Notes: a model not told the origin generated them from the sequence alone. A stretch of 64,000 nucleotides of DNA from Pedobacter sp. PF22-3 (GCF_026239555.1 NZ_JAPIVP010000002.1:62001-126000), one strand, 5' to 3'; counted from the first letter of the stretch, positions 1 to 9,056 are shown. Program-made: numbers and translations.

Positions 1-191
1 TGGGTATTTTTTATATCCGAAATTATTTTCCAGCTGAATCTGGGGTTGTGATTATCAATACTAAAAGGATTTACTAAATGCTCAACAGTTAAATCTTTTA
101 CCAGGATTTTCTGCGCGAAAGCATTCATTGCAAATAAAAGCAAAAAGACAAGTGGAGTTAGTTTGCCTGAGCTGAGGAAATTTTGATTCAT
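1..191 (-). CDS. Alpha-L-rhamnosidase-like secreted glycosidase, N-terminal part (runs off the window)
   Basis: Reading leftwards from an ATG at 189-191, 63 codons stay open to the window edge. The first ~27 residues form a signal peptide (hydrophobic core LVFLLLFAMNAFA followed by QK). The following segment, KDLTVEHLVNPFSIDN and then NPRFSWKI, matches the N-terminus usual in bacterial GH78 alpha-L-rhamnosidases, which begin with 'xxLxxNPLGIDxxxPRFSWxL'. Such enzymes release rhamnose from plant polysaccharides or glycosides after export. Only the first domain border is visible, so catalytic residues cannot be checked. The family call rests on this short motif. Confidence 0.6.
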   Translation of the reverse strand, partial: MNQNFLSSGKLTPLVFLLLFAMNAFAQKILVKDLTVEHLVNPFSIDNHNPRFSWKIISDIKNT

Positions 192-341
192 ATTGGTTAG
201 CGCTAATTTTAATCTTAACTCTACAATATCAGAAATATTCTTTAACTAACAATCTTATCCTGTTATGAAAAATTAAGCGTTGGCATAAACGTCAATAAAT
301 AACGTCAAACACTTAAACCAAAAAAGAAATAAAAACAAAGC

Positions 342-926
342 TTACCGATTCATCAACCGGGCAACATATTTACCGATAATATCAAACTCTAAATTTACCG
401 TATCGCCAACTTCAACTTCCTGTAAGTTCGTATGTTCGAAAGTATAAGGAATGATAAATACCGAAAATTCGTCGTCAGCTGAATTTACAACAGTTAAGCT
501 AATCCCGTTTACACAAGCAGAACCCTTTTCTACAGTTACATTTCCTGCGCTTGCGTCATATTTAAATCTATATTCCCAACTACCGTCCAGTTCTTCGCGT
601 TTCACACAAACCGCGGTCTGGTCTACGTGGCCTTGCACTATGTGACCATCTAAACGGGCATTCATTTGCATACAGCGCTCCAGGTTAACTTTACTGCCTA
701 CCTTCAAACCATCCAGATTTGTTTTGTTCAATGTTTCATCTATCGCGGTAACGGTATGCGTTCCATCATTTAAAGCTACTACTGTTAAACATACGCCGTT
801 ATGGGCTACGCTCTGGTCAATTTTCAGCTCACTACTAATTGCCGAAGCTATGGTAAAGTGTATATTGGTATGATCGTTTTTAATGGCCGTAACCTCGCCA
901 AGTGTTTCTATAATTCCTGTGAACAT
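342..926 (-). CDS. ribE: Riboflavin synthase, alpha subunit
   Basis: Converts two molecules of 6,7-dimethyl-8-ribityllumazine to riboflavin and a pyrimidine, the last step of vitamin B2 synthesis, in the cytoplasm. The 194-residue length is normal. It opens with MFTGIIETLG, the family signature, and has two tandem lumazine-binding barrels (roughly 1-87 and 98-187), each with an NGVCLTV or NGISLTV motif. The start is fixed by that conserved N-terminus. It stands alone, with a 221-bp repeat-rich gap upstream. No FMN riboswitch was recognised. Very sure of the family; the symbol varies (ribE or ribC). Confidence 0.95.
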   Translation of the reverse strand: MFTGIIETLGEVTAIKNDHTNIHFTIASAISSELKIDQSVAHNGVCLTVVALNDGTHTVTAIDETLNKTNLDGLKVGSKVNLERCMQMNARLDGHIVQGHVDQTAVCVKREELDGSWEYRFKYDASAGNVTVEKGSACVNGISLTVVNSADDEFSVFIIPYTFEHTNLQEVEVGDTVNLEFDIIGKYVARLMNR

Positions 927-945
927 TTTGTATTTATTTAAAGTC

Positions 946-1043
946 CGTCATTCCCGCGCATGCGAGAATCTTAATGCCTAGAACAACCTTTGAAGGCGTT
1001 AAGATTCCCATCCGATAGCTATCGGATCAAGTTGGGAATGACG
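946..1043. repeat. Palindromic intergenic element, CGTCATTCCC-ended
   Basis: The ends are a perfect 10-bp inverted repeat, CGTCATTCCC at 946-955 and GGGAATGACG at 1034-1043. Inside are a second inverted pair (GAATCTTAATGCC against GGCGTTAAGATTC) and an 18-bp perfect palindrome ATCCGATAGCTATCGGAT at 1010-1027. The element fills most of the gap between ribE and the biotin carboxylase gene and would fold into a long hairpin in DNA or RNA. It resembles dispersed REP-like elements, which is inference from one copy. Confidence 0.75.
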
Positions 1044-1095
1044 ATTCCATGCAATAATGGTTTAGTATTTATTACCGAGAAAGATGCTGAAACAA

Positions 1096-1113
1096 ATCCG
1101 ATAGCTATCGGAT
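1096..1113. repeat. Second copy of the 18-bp palindrome ATCCGATAGCTATCGGAT
   Basis: Identical to the palindrome at 1010-1027 and also followed by a TGACG end (GCATGACG at about 1117-1124). It looks like a partial copy of the same kind of element, next to the 3' end of the biotin carboxylase gene. Confidence 0.7.
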
Positions 1114-1147
1114 CAGCATGACGGTCCCATCCGGACTTCTCTATACT

Positions 1148-2659
1148 TTAATACTTCAACCTATTTTTTCTCCAGTCCGAACTGCTTTTAACCACCTCGC
1201 CACTTAATTTTATATCGCTTTTTTCGAATAGTTTTGCAGCAATTACAGCGGCAATCAATGCTTCTGTTTCATCCTGTTTCTTTAAACTTTCTGCTGTAAA
1301 GTATTTACCAACAAAGTGTGTATCGAATTTACCTGTTTTAAAAGCCTCGTGCTGCATTACAAATTTACCAAAACCCAAAGTAGTTTCTATCCCCGTAATA
1401 TCATATTCTTCAATTGCCCTTACCATTCGCGCTATAGCTTCTTCCCTATCTTTTCCATAGGTAATCAGTTTTGCAATCATCGGATCGTAATAAATCGGTA
1501 TTTCCATGCCCTGCTCAAAGCCATCATCTACCCTTACCCCATTGCCTTTAGGCGTACTGTAAGTGTGCAAAGTTCCTATATCAGGCAGAAAATTATTGGC
1601 AGGATCTTCTGCATAAACCCTAAGTTCGATGGCGTGCCCACTTATTTTTAAGTCATCCTGGCTAAAACTCAATTTTTCGCCTGATGCAATTTTTATCTGC
1701 TCTTTTACCAGATCTAGCCCTGTAATCAGCTCTGTTACCGGATGCTCTACCTGCAGGCGTGTATTCATTTCGAGGAAAAAGAAATCAAGATTTTCATCTA
1801 AAATAAACTCTACCGTACCAGCTCCTGTATAATTTACAGAACGGGCTACATCTACCGCACATTTGCCCATTTTTTGCCTGATTTCTTCAGTCAGCACAGC
1901 TGATGGAGCTTCCTCAACCACTTTTTGATGCCGGCGCTGCACAGAACACTCACGCTCAAACAAATGCACAATATTGCCATGGGTATCGCCTAAAACCTGT
2001 ATTTCAATGTGTCTTGGCGAAGTAACATAACGTTCAATAAAGACAGCCCCATCGCCAAAGGCCGAAGTAGCCTCACTTACGGCAAGCTGCATCTGTTCTT
2101 CAAAATCTTCAGCCCGCTCTACAATACGCATCCCTTTACCTCCGCCTCCTGCAGCAGCTTTAATTAATATCGGAAAACCAACTTCTATTGCACGCTGCTT
2201 TGCATCGTTTACATCCTGAATGGCCTCCTCCGTTCCGGGAACCATGGGGATATTATATTTTAATGCTGCAGCCTTTGCAGATAATTTGTTGCCCATGGTT
2301 TCCATGGCCTGTGGCGACGGGCCAACTAAAATAAGTCCGGCATTGGCAACCATTTGTGCAAAACCCGCATTTTCTGACAAAAACCCATAGCCTGGATGAA
2401 TGGCTTCTGCGCCCGTTAGTTTACAGGCATCGATAATCTTCTCACCAACTAAATAACTCTGGTTAGAGGGCGCCGGACCAATATAAACAGACTCGTCGGC
2501 ATAGCGTACATGCAGTGCATTACGGTCTGCTTCAGAAAAAACAGCCACCGTTTTAATTCCCATTTCCTTTGCCGAACGCATAATACGCAAAGCAATTTCG
2601 CCACGGTTAGCAATTAAAAGTTTGGAGATTGGGCTTTGGAGTTTGGAGTTTTCGGGCAT
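1148..2659 (-). CDS. accC: Biotin carboxylase subunit of an acyl-CoA (acetyl-/propionyl-CoA) carboxylase
   Basis: ATP-dependent carboxylation of biotin on a partner carrier protein, supplying malonyl-CoA or methylmalonyl-CoA synthesis. Visible: the N-terminal fold with LLIANRGEIALRIMR, the ATP-grasp glycine loop KAAAGGGGKGMR, the ECSVQRRHQKVVEEAPS segment, the catalytic EMNTRLQVEHPVTE block, and the biotin-carboxylase C-terminal domain. At 503 residues it is about 50 longer than E. coli AccC and lacks a biotinyl domain. It has no carboxyltransferase or BCCP gene beside it, so acetyl- versus propionyl-CoA specificity is open. Its first 13 residues (MPENSKLQSPISK) are unusual: they are encoded by a low-complexity tract (2620-2653) like those found between genes. 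Family members normally start just before the LIANRGE block. Confidence 0.88.
   Translation of the reverse strand: MPENSKLQSPISKLLIANRGEIALRIMRSAKEMGIKTVAVFSEADRNALHVRYADESVYIGPAPSNQSYLVGEKIIDACKLTGAEAIHPGYGFLSENAGFAQMVANAGLILVGPSPQAMETMGNKLSAKAAALKYNIPMVPGTEEAIQDVNDAKQRAIEVGFPILIKAAAGGGGKGMRIVERAEDFEEQMQLAVSEATSAFGDGAVFIERYVTSPRHIEIQVLGDTHGNIVHLFERECSVQRRHQKVVEEAPSAVLTEEIRQKMGKCAVDVARSVNYTGAGTVEFILDENLDFFFLEMNTRLQVEHPVTELITGLDLVKEQIKIASGEKLSFSQDDLKISGHAIELRVYAEDPANNFLPDIGTLHTYSTPKGNGVRVDDGFEQGMEIPIYYDPMIAKLITYGKDREEAIARMVRAIEEYDITGIETTLGFGKFVMQHEAFKTGKFDTHFVGKYFTAESLKKQDETEALIAAVIAAKLFEKSDIKLSGEVVKSSSDWRKNRLKY
2620..2653. repeat. Word-like low-complexity tract inside the 5' end of accC
   Basis: The plus strand reads reiterated TTTGGAG words (TTTGGAGATTGGGCTTTGGAG, then TTTGGAGTTTT when split at word borders), with period near 7-9. 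The same vocabulary appears between genes at 4853-4922. Here it is read in frame as the first residues of the biotin carboxylase. Confidence 0.7.
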
Positions 2660-2694
2660 TTTGGTTAGACTTTATGTATATGCATATTGTAAAT

Positions 2695-2748
2695 GAATTA
2701 CCTGACTATTGACCATGAACTATAAAACTATCGACTTTGGACCTCCGA
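2695..2748. repeat. Word-like low-complexity intergenic tract
   Basis: Between ltaE and accC. Reiterated short words such as CTGACTATTGACCATGAACTA and CGACTTTGGACCTCCGACT, with no coding potential. Same class as the tracts in the dcw cluster. No terminator hairpin was seen here. Confidence 0.4.
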
Positions 2749-3774
2749 CTAATACAAATGTAATATTATTTCAATTGCCTGATCAATCATTTCGGTGTTC
2801 AGATCCAGATGTGTTACCAAACGAATGGTGCTGGCACTAGTGGTATTGCAATATAATCCTTTTTCCTTTAGCTGGTGTACGATCTTCTCTGCCGATCCCT
2901 TTTCTACTTCAAAAATAACGATATTGGTTTCAACCGGCATTACCGATTTTACATATTTTGCGCCGGCCAGTGCATTGGCCAAAGCCTGCGCATGGGCATG
3001 ATCGTCTTTTAAACGTGTTACATGATGATCGAGCGCATAAATACCTGCTGCTGCCAAAAAACCTGCCTGGCGCATACCTCCACCAAAAGCTTTTCTAATT
3101 TTCCGCGCTTTATGGATCATTTGTTTACTGCCCAGTAATACCGAACCTACTGGTGCACCGAGCCCTTTAGATAAACAAACCGAAATGCCATCAAAGTATT
3201 TGCCGTATTCGCCTGCATGATCACCTGTAGCTACCAATGCATTAAAAATACGCGCTCCATCTAAGTGCAGTTTTAATCCTTTTATGTTACAGAGGTGATG
3301 AATAGGTGCAATTTGCGATAAAGTATAACAGCTGCCGCCGCCTTTATTCACGGTATTTTCCAGAACAACCAAACTGGAGTTTGGATAGTGGATATTATCT
3401 TCATTGATTTCGGGCTCTATCAGCTCTGGTGTCAAAATTCCACGTTCGCCATGCAATAACCTTACCGATGCGCCGGAGTGGAAAGCAATGCCGCCAATTT
3501 CGTAGCGATAAACGTGCGCCGTCTGATCACAGATTACTTCATCCATTGGCTGGGTAAAACACTTGATTGCAATCTGATTGGTCATCGTTCCGGATGGACA
3601 GAACAATCCGGCTTCCATGTTGAAAGTTGAAGCCAGTTTTGTCTCCAAAGCATGCACCGTTTCGTCTTCACCAAAAACGTCGTCCCCCACTTTTGCATTC
3701 ATCATCGCATCCAACATTCCCGCGGTTGGCTTGGTTACCGTATCACTTCTGAAATCTAAAAATCGCTTGTTCAT
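2749..3774 (-). CDS. ltaE: Low-specificity L-threonine aldolase
   Basis: PLP enzyme cleaving L-threonine or L-allo-threonine to glycine and acetaldehyde. The 341 residues match the family throughout. Seen: DFRSDTVTKPT at the N-terminus, DDVFGEDETVHALE, the LHLDGARIFNA motif holding the PLP-pyridine aspartate, and the Schiff-base lysine in CLSKGLGAPVGS. The ATG at 3774 gives the canonical start. It is transcribed away from the sugar kinase at 3994; a regulatory palindrome lies in the 219-bp gap but nearer the kinase. It shares no obvious operon with accC, which lies 89 bp downstream behind a low-complexity tract. Confidence 0.93.
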   Translation of the reverse strand: MNKRFLDFRSDTVTKPTAGMLDAMMNAKVGDDVFGEDETVHALETKLASTFNMEAGLFCPSGTMTNQIAIKCFTQPMDEVICDQTAHVYRYEIGGIAFHSGASVRLLHGERGILTPELIEPEINEDNIHYPNSSLVVLENTVNKGGGSCYTLSQIAPIHHLCNIKGLKLHLDGARIFNALVATGDHAGEYGKYFDGISVCLSKGLGAPVGSVLLGSKQMIHKARKIRKAFGGGMRQAGFLAAAGIYALDHHVTRLKDDHAHAQALANALAGAKYVKSVMPVETNIVIFEVEKGSAEKIVHQLKEKGLYCNTTSASTIRLVTHLDLNTEMIDQAIEIILHLY

Positions 3775-3871
3775 TTCGCTATTTTATTGTAAAATATTGT
3801 TGACGTTAAAAAAAAGACCACTGCCCTTTCTGGTATAATTTTAAGGTTTTTCGGCGATTAAGCGCCCTATA

Positions 3872-3890
3872 TAGTGTATTTTTTACACAC
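3872..3890. promoter_or_regulatory. Operator copy A, GTGTA-N5-TACAC inverted repeat
   Basis: GTGTA at 3874-3878, TTTTT, TACAC at 3884-3888: a perfect 5-bp inverted repeat with a T/A spacer. It sits about 105 bp before the kinase start at 3994 and about 100 bp before ltaE on the other strand. A weak promoter-like TACTTTTA lies at 3960-3967 before the kinase. The copies at 5803, 9059 and 19586 have the same arms and spacing, so this is taken as a shared operator. Confidence 0.65.
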
Positions 3891-3993
3891 TTAATTTTCA
3901 GCAATAACAAATTGTTAAAAAATTATTAAAAAAAAGGATACAAAATATAAGACTTTTTATACTTTTATCGTGCTAAAACCAAAAATAAATAAA

Positions 3994-4854
3994 ATGATAG
4001 TAATTGCAGACGGCGGATCTACCAAAACAAATTGGTGTTTGATTAACGAGGCCGGCAGAAAAATTTACTTTAACACCGAAGGTTACAATCCATATTTTTC
4101 CAAAGGAGAGTACATTGTAAAGTCTTTGAATGAGACACTTCCAGACCACTTGGAAAGAGAGAAATTGACAGCAGTTTATTACTACGGTGCCGGTTGTTCT
4201 ACACCTTCAAATGTTAAGATTGTGGCTGATGCCATGCAACAGATCTTCGTCAATGCAAATATCTTTGTAGGTCATGATTTACTTGCTTCATCTAGAGCAC
4301 TCCTTGGAAACGAGCCAGGATTTGCCGCTATTTTAGGCACAGGTACAAACTCATGCCTTTATGACGGAACTGAAATTACCATGAACATCGATTCGTTGGG
4401 TTATTTCCTGGGTGATGAAGGTAGCGGTTCGTATATCGGTAAACGCATTTTAAGTGATTACATGAAAGGTTACATGCCAAAAGGATTACGCGAAGCCTTT
4501 TATGATAACTATGCTTTAACAAACGAAGATATTTTCGATAATATTTACAATAAACCATTGCCTAACCGTTTCTGTGCAAGTTTTAGTAAATTCTTATACG
4601 ATTTTAAAGATAACTATGAAGATTATGCTTTTGCCACTATCGATTATGCATTTACTGCATTTTTCGAAGCTTTGGTGATCCACTATCCAAACTACAAAGA
4701 CCACAAATTAAACTGTGTAGGTTCAGTAGGTTATAGTTTCCGTGATATTTTAAGTATTGTTGCCGACCGTTACGAAATGGGGGTAGGCAAAATTATCCGC
4801 TCACCTATAGACGATTTGGTACATTACCACCTGGAGTTAGCGCCGAAAGCTTAG
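3994..4854 (+). CDS. N-acetylglucosamine kinase-like sugar kinase (BadF/BadG/BcrA/BcrD ATPase family)
   Basis: Cytoplasmic ATP-dependent kinase of the ASKHA fold, probably phosphorylating N-acetylglucosamine, glucosamine or a related hexose. Seen: the phosphate-1 loop ADGGSTKTNW at residues 5-14, a candidate catalytic aspartate in VGHDLL, the phosphate-2 loop LGTGTNSCLYDG, and the LGDEGSGSYIGK block. The ATG at 3994 is preferred over an upstream in-frame GTG at 3970, because family members begin directly with this loop. An intrinsic terminator follows at 4934-4970. It is preceded by operator copy A. A degenerate paralogue lies at 6826 in the pfkA operon. Substrate is not established by sequence alone. 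Confidence 0.8.
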   Translation: MIVIADGGSTKTNWCLINEAGRKIYFNTEGYNPYFSKGEYIVKSLNETLPDHLEREKLTAVYYYGAGCSTPSNVKIVADAMQQIFVNANIFVGHDLLASSRALLGNEPGFAAILGTGTNSCLYDGTEITMNIDSLGYFLGDEGSGSYIGKRILSDYMKGYMPKGLREAFYDNYALTNEDIFDNIYNKPLPNRFCASFSKFLYDFKDNYEDYAFATIDYAFTAFFEALVIHYPNYKDHKLNCVGSVGYSFRDILSIVADRYEMGVGKIIRSPIDDLVHYHLELAPKA

Positions 4855-4922
4855 TTTGGAGTTGAGAGTTTCCAGTTAAGCGCCCTCAGGTTTAGTCTTC
4901 AGTCCTAAGTCTGGAGTCGGAT
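4853..4922. repeat. Word-like low-complexity intergenic tract
   Basis: Between the kinase stop and its terminator. Words such as TTTGGAGTTGAGAGTTT and CTTCAGTCCTAAGTCTGGAG recur with slight changes. It is non-coding and uses the same vocabulary as 2620-2653. Confidence 0.55.
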
Positions 4923-4933
4923 TACAACCATAC

Positions 4934-4970
4934 AAAAATCCCCGATTTGAAATTCAAGTCGGGGATTTTT
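4934..4970 (+). terminator. Intrinsic terminator after the sugar kinase
   Basis: Stem AAATCCCCGA against TCGGGGATTT, with an inner TTGAA/TTCAA pair, followed by seven T residues on the plus strand. A second word-like tract (about 5000-5036) separates it from the convergent regulator gene. Confidence 0.85.
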
Positions 4971-5036
4971 TTATATAACAGGTTTAATTATTTTTTGCTC
5001 TCTTTTAGCTCTCTGCTCCACGCTTAACCCTCTCCG

Positions 5037-5726
5037 CTAAAACGAAATCTCCTTACCAAAAAGCTTCGCGTATTTACGTTTATCAAAGCGGTACAAAGTA
5101 GCTGCACGATAGGAAACACCTTTTTGTTTTTCATCAAGTTCCTTAAGCACGCCAAAACTTACAATTTTCTTCCTAAAGTTTCTTTTATCAAGTTTTTTAC
5201 CCAGCACAAGTTCGTAAACATGCTGCAATTGGGTTAAGGTAAATTTCTCTGGTAAAAGCTCGAAGGCAATAGGCTGGTGTTTGATCCGGCGTTTTATTTT
5301 CTCTAATCCCTTATCGTAAATTTTCTGGTGATCAAAAGCCAATTTGGGCAGATCGGTAATTGGCAACCAGTTGGCGCGTTTGGCATAATTACTAATCGGG
5401 CGTAATTCTTTATCTCCCCCCAAACGGATCAATGCATAGTAGGCCAAAGTAATTACCCTACCTTGAGGGTGCCTACCCGGATCGCCAAAAGCATAATATT
5501 GCTCCATATAAATACCACGTAAACCGGTAAGCTCGTACAAAATCCGGGAGGCCGATTGATCTAAACTTTCATCAGGACCAACAATGTTACCGGGCAGTGC
5601 CCACCAATCCTTAAACGGTTCTTCATTCCTTTCGATTAGCAGGATTTTTAATTCCTTACCATCAAATCCAAACAAAACGCAATCTATCGAGAATACAGAA
5701 TCTAAATGAGGTAAAATTTGTTCCAA
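5037..5726 (-). CDS. Nudix-fold transcriptional regulator with C-terminal winged helix (NrtR/AraR type)
   Basis: The N-terminal ~150 residues are a Nudix fold. The C-terminal part (about 155-225) has the winged-helix signature FTLTQLQHVYELVLGKKL then DKRNFRKKI, as in NrtR-like repressors. In Bacteroidota such proteins include AraR, which senses a sugar. The Nudix box reads N-x5-E-x7-R-I-L-Y-E-L-T-G-L: the opening Gly and two of the metal-binding Glu positions of G-x5-E-x7-REUxEExGU are changed. It is therefore more likely a ligand sensor than a hydrolase. It is divergent from pfkA, with operator copy B in between, which suggests control of glycolytic and glycogen genes and of itself. The effector is unknown. 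Confidence 0.82.
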   Translation of the reverse strand: MEQILPHLDSVFSIDCVLFGFDGKELKILLIERNEEPFKDWWALPGNIVGPDESLDQSASRILYELTGLRGIYMEQYYAFGDPGRHPQGRVITLAYYALIRLGGDKELRPISNYAKRANWLPITDLPKLAFDHQKIYDKGLEKIKRRIKHQPIAFELLPEKFTLTQLQHVYELVLGKKLDKRNFRKKIVSFGVLKELDEKQKGVSYRAATLYRFDKRKYAKLFGKEISF

Positions 5727-5800
5727 AGTAAAAATTAGTTATTTTAAGCAGATAAAGGTATGACTTTCAATATTAAGTAAAAAAAATAAAATAAATTACT

Positions 5801-5819
5801 TAGTGTAAAAAATACACAC
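5801..5819. promoter_or_regulatory. Operator copy B, GTGTA-N5-TACAC, between the Nudix regulator and pfkA
   Basis: GTGTA at 5803-5807, AAAAA, TACAC at 5813-5817. It ends 2 bp before the pfkA promoter box TATATTCG (5820-5827), so a bound protein would cover the region between the -33 and -7 elements. It is also 77 bp upstream of the regulator's own start. Confidence 0.7.
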
Positions 5820-5827
5820 TATATTCG
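5820..5827 (+). promoter_or_regulatory. pfkA promoter -7 box
   Basis: TATATTCG, one mismatch to the Bacteroidota consensus TAnnTTTG, ending 10 bp before the pfkA ATG. This implies a very short 5' leader. Confidence 0.5.
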
Positions 5828-5837
5828 TATTATAAAG

Positions 5838-6824
5838 ATGAAGCCAAATATAAAAAATATAGCTGTATTAACATCTGGAGGCGATGCCCCCGGAATGAAT
5901 GCAGCGATCAGAGCTGTTGTTCGTACCGGAATTTACCACGGCATTAACATGTTTGGGGTAATGCAAGGTTACCAAGGTTTAATAACCGACAACATAAAAC
6001 CAATGGATGCCCGTTCTGTAAGTAATATTTTACACTTGGGCGGTACCATATTAAAAACTGCGCGCTGTTTAGAATTTAAAACAGACGAAGGTCAGCAAAT
6101 TGCCTACAAAAACTTAAAGAAAAACGACATTGACGGATTGGTAGTCATTGGTGGCGACGGCACATTCACCGGAGCGAAACGTTTTTCGGAAACTTTCGGT
6201 GTTAAGGTAATTGGTATACCCGGAACAATTGACAACGATTTAGTTGGATCTGACTTTACTTTAGGTTACGATACTGCTATTAATACCGTAATCGAAGCGA
6301 TTGACAAAATCAGGGATACTGCCGATGCACACGACCGTTTATTTTTCATAGAGGTAATGGGCCGCGATTCTGGCTGTATTGCCTTAAGAAGCTCGATTGC
6401 CAGCGGCGCTGAAGCGGTATTGTTGCCAGAAAGGGAAACCAGTGTTAATGAATTGATTGATAAACTGGCCTTAGGTGCAGCAACAAAAAAATCGTCGAGT
6501 ATTGTTATTGTGGCTGAAGGCCATAAACAGGGCGGCGCTTACGATATTGCTAAAAAGGTAAAAGAAACTTTCGATCATTACGATACTAAAGTAACCATCC
6601 TTGGCCACCTTCAAAGAGGTGGAAGCCCAAGCAGTTTCGACAGAATTTTGGGCAGTCGTTTAGGTTTTGCCGCAGTAAATGCGTTAATTGCAGGCGAAAC
6701 AGAACAAATGGTAGGTTTAAAAGGAAACGAGATAAAATTAACCAGCATAAGAGAGGCTTTAACCGCTCATTCTTTTAAACTCGAACCCGATTTAATGGAA
6801 ATGACAGAGGTACTCTCAATATAA
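5838..6824 (+). CDS. pfkA: ATP-dependent 6-phosphofructokinase
   Basis: Phosphorylates fructose 6-phosphate to fructose 1,6-bisphosphate, the committed step of glycolysis. The 328 residues are standard for bacterial PfkA. Seen: TSGGDAPGMNAAIRAVVR at the N-terminus, the ATP-site GGDGT motif (its Gly points to ATP rather than pyrophosphate), the catalytic PGTIDNDL loop, MGRDSG, and ILGHLQRGGSPS. It is the first gene of an operon with the kinase-like gene (1-bp gap) and gap (6-bp gap). Operator copy B overlaps its promoter. High confidence. Confidence 0.97.
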   Translation: MKPNIKNIAVLTSGGDAPGMNAAIRAVVRTGIYHGINMFGVMQGYQGLITDNIKPMDARSVSNILHLGGTILKTARCLEFKTDEGQQIAYKNLKKNDIDGLVVIGGDGTFTGAKRFSETFGVKVIGIPGTIDNDLVGSDFTLGYDTAINTVIEAIDKIRDTADAHDRLFFIEVMGRDSGCIALRSSIASGAEAVLLPERETSVNELIDKLALGAATKKSSSIVIVAEGHKQGGAYDIAKKVKETFDHYDTKVTILGHLQRGGSPSSFDRILGSRLGFAAVNALIAGETEQMVGLKGNEIKLTSIREALTAHSFKLEPDLMEMTEVLSI

Positions 6825-6825
6825 T

Positions 6826-7668
6826 ATGGTAGCAGTTGTTTATAGCGGATCGAAAACAGCATTTTGGAAAATAACCCAAAATGGACAGGTAGTAGCACAT
6901 TGTAATACTACCGGCCTAAACCCCTGCTTTGTTGACCCGAAAACAATTTTACAGATTTTAAATAAAAAGGTGGTTTTGGTTAACCATGCAGAAAATATTA
7001 AAAAGATTTATTTTTTTGCAGCCGGGGCATCATCATCAGATAGAAAAGAGGTACTGGCCAAAACCCTGGCATCGTTTTTCAGATACAGCAAAATTGTAGT
7101 CGAAAATGATTTATTCGGGGCAGCAAAAGCCGCTTGTTATAATAAACCAGGTATTGTTGGTATGTTGGGCAGCGGTGCACATTGTGCCTACTTTGATGGA
7201 AAAAAACCATTGAACAACAATTTTGGATTAGGGTATATCCTAGGGGATGAAGGCTCATCAAATTATTTCGGAAAAATACTGCTGAAAGAATTTCTAAGCC
7301 AAAAAATGCCAAATGACATAGAGGCCAAATTTACATTAACATACAATCTAGACCGCCCTCAAATACTGGAACGTATTTACAATAAGCCGCAGGCAAATAT
7401 ATTTCTAACTTCGTTTTTCGATTTCATTACCCATAACAGCAAACATGAGTATATCTGTAAATTGATTGATGAGGGATTTGAAAAATATTTTGAAACGTAT
7501 ATTCTGCCAACATCGCAGAAGCATAAAGACAGCGAACTGCATATAGTAGGCAAAGTGGCTGCCGAACTTGAAGACCGCTTAAGGTTTGTAGCCGGCAAGT
7601 ACGATTTAAAAATCAAAAGCATCATTAAAGAACCCATACAAAATTTATTAAAACATTACATTAATTAA
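6826..7668 (+). CDS. Kinase-like protein, degenerate paralogue of the N-acetylglucosamine kinase family
   Basis: 280 residues alignable end to end with the kinase at 3994 (for example NTTGLNPCF against NTEGYNPYF, and LGDEGSSNYFGK against LGDEGSGSYIGK). The phosphate-1 loop DGGSTKT is replaced by YSGSKT, losing the metal-binding Asp and one residue, and the phosphate-2 loop GTGTNS is GSGAHC. The candidate catalytic-base Asp is kept in VENDLF. It may therefore bind sugar and perhaps nucleotide but phosphorylate poorly or not at all. Translationally tied to pfkA (1-bp gap) and gap (6-bp gap), it may be a sensor or accessory of glycolysis. Function is not known. Confidence 0.75.
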   Translation: MVAVVYSGSKTAFWKITQNGQVVAHCNTTGLNPCFVDPKTILQILNKKVVLVNHAENIKKIYFFAAGASSSDRKEVLAKTLASFFRYSKIVVENDLFGAAKAACYNKPGIVGMLGSGAHCAYFDGKKPLNNNFGLGYILGDEGSSNYFGKILLKEFLSQKMPNDIEAKFTLTYNLDRPQILERIYNKPQANIFLTSFFDFITHNSKHEYICKLIDEGFEKYFETYILPTSQKHKDSELHIVGKVAAELEDRLRFVAGKYDLKIKSIIKEPIQNLLKHYIN

Positions 7669-8673
<1,005 letters not shown>

Positions 8674-8708
8674 CGAAAAAATGCTTTAAGCTAATTTTCA
8701 AATCATAT

Positions 8709-8746
8709 AAAAGGCAACATTATTCAATTAATGTTGCCTTTTTATT
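8709..8746 (+). terminator. Intrinsic terminator of the pfkA-gap operon
   Basis: AAAGGCAACATTA and TAATGTTGCCTTT form a 13-bp stem with a 6-nt loop, followed by a T-rich run. It marks a clean end of the operon before the separate unit at 9057. Confidence 0.9.
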
Positions 8747-9056
8747 TTAAAGACGATTTTCACCATTAAAAATCAATTTTAAAAACGCAATAAAAATTTA
8801 TTTTATCAAAATAGTATATCCCATATATGCTTAACAATTATTAAAAAGATAAAAATCGATTAAAAATTGATGCAAAATCAATATTTCAGTTACAATGTGG
8901 TAGAATTCTACACGAATAATTGAAAAATCTACAATATTTAACAATTCCTTAACATATTTTTACCTTATATTTGAAACATCATCATTTTAAATCCTAAAAT
9001 CTTCGAGAAAAAGGACAGGAAATAAAAAATGACAAAAAAAATACTTAAAATTTTCT
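8747..9056. other. AT-rich non-coding spacer
   Basis: About 310 bp between the gap terminator and operator copy C. No open frame with coding character, hairpin or repeat was seen. Confidence 0.6.
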
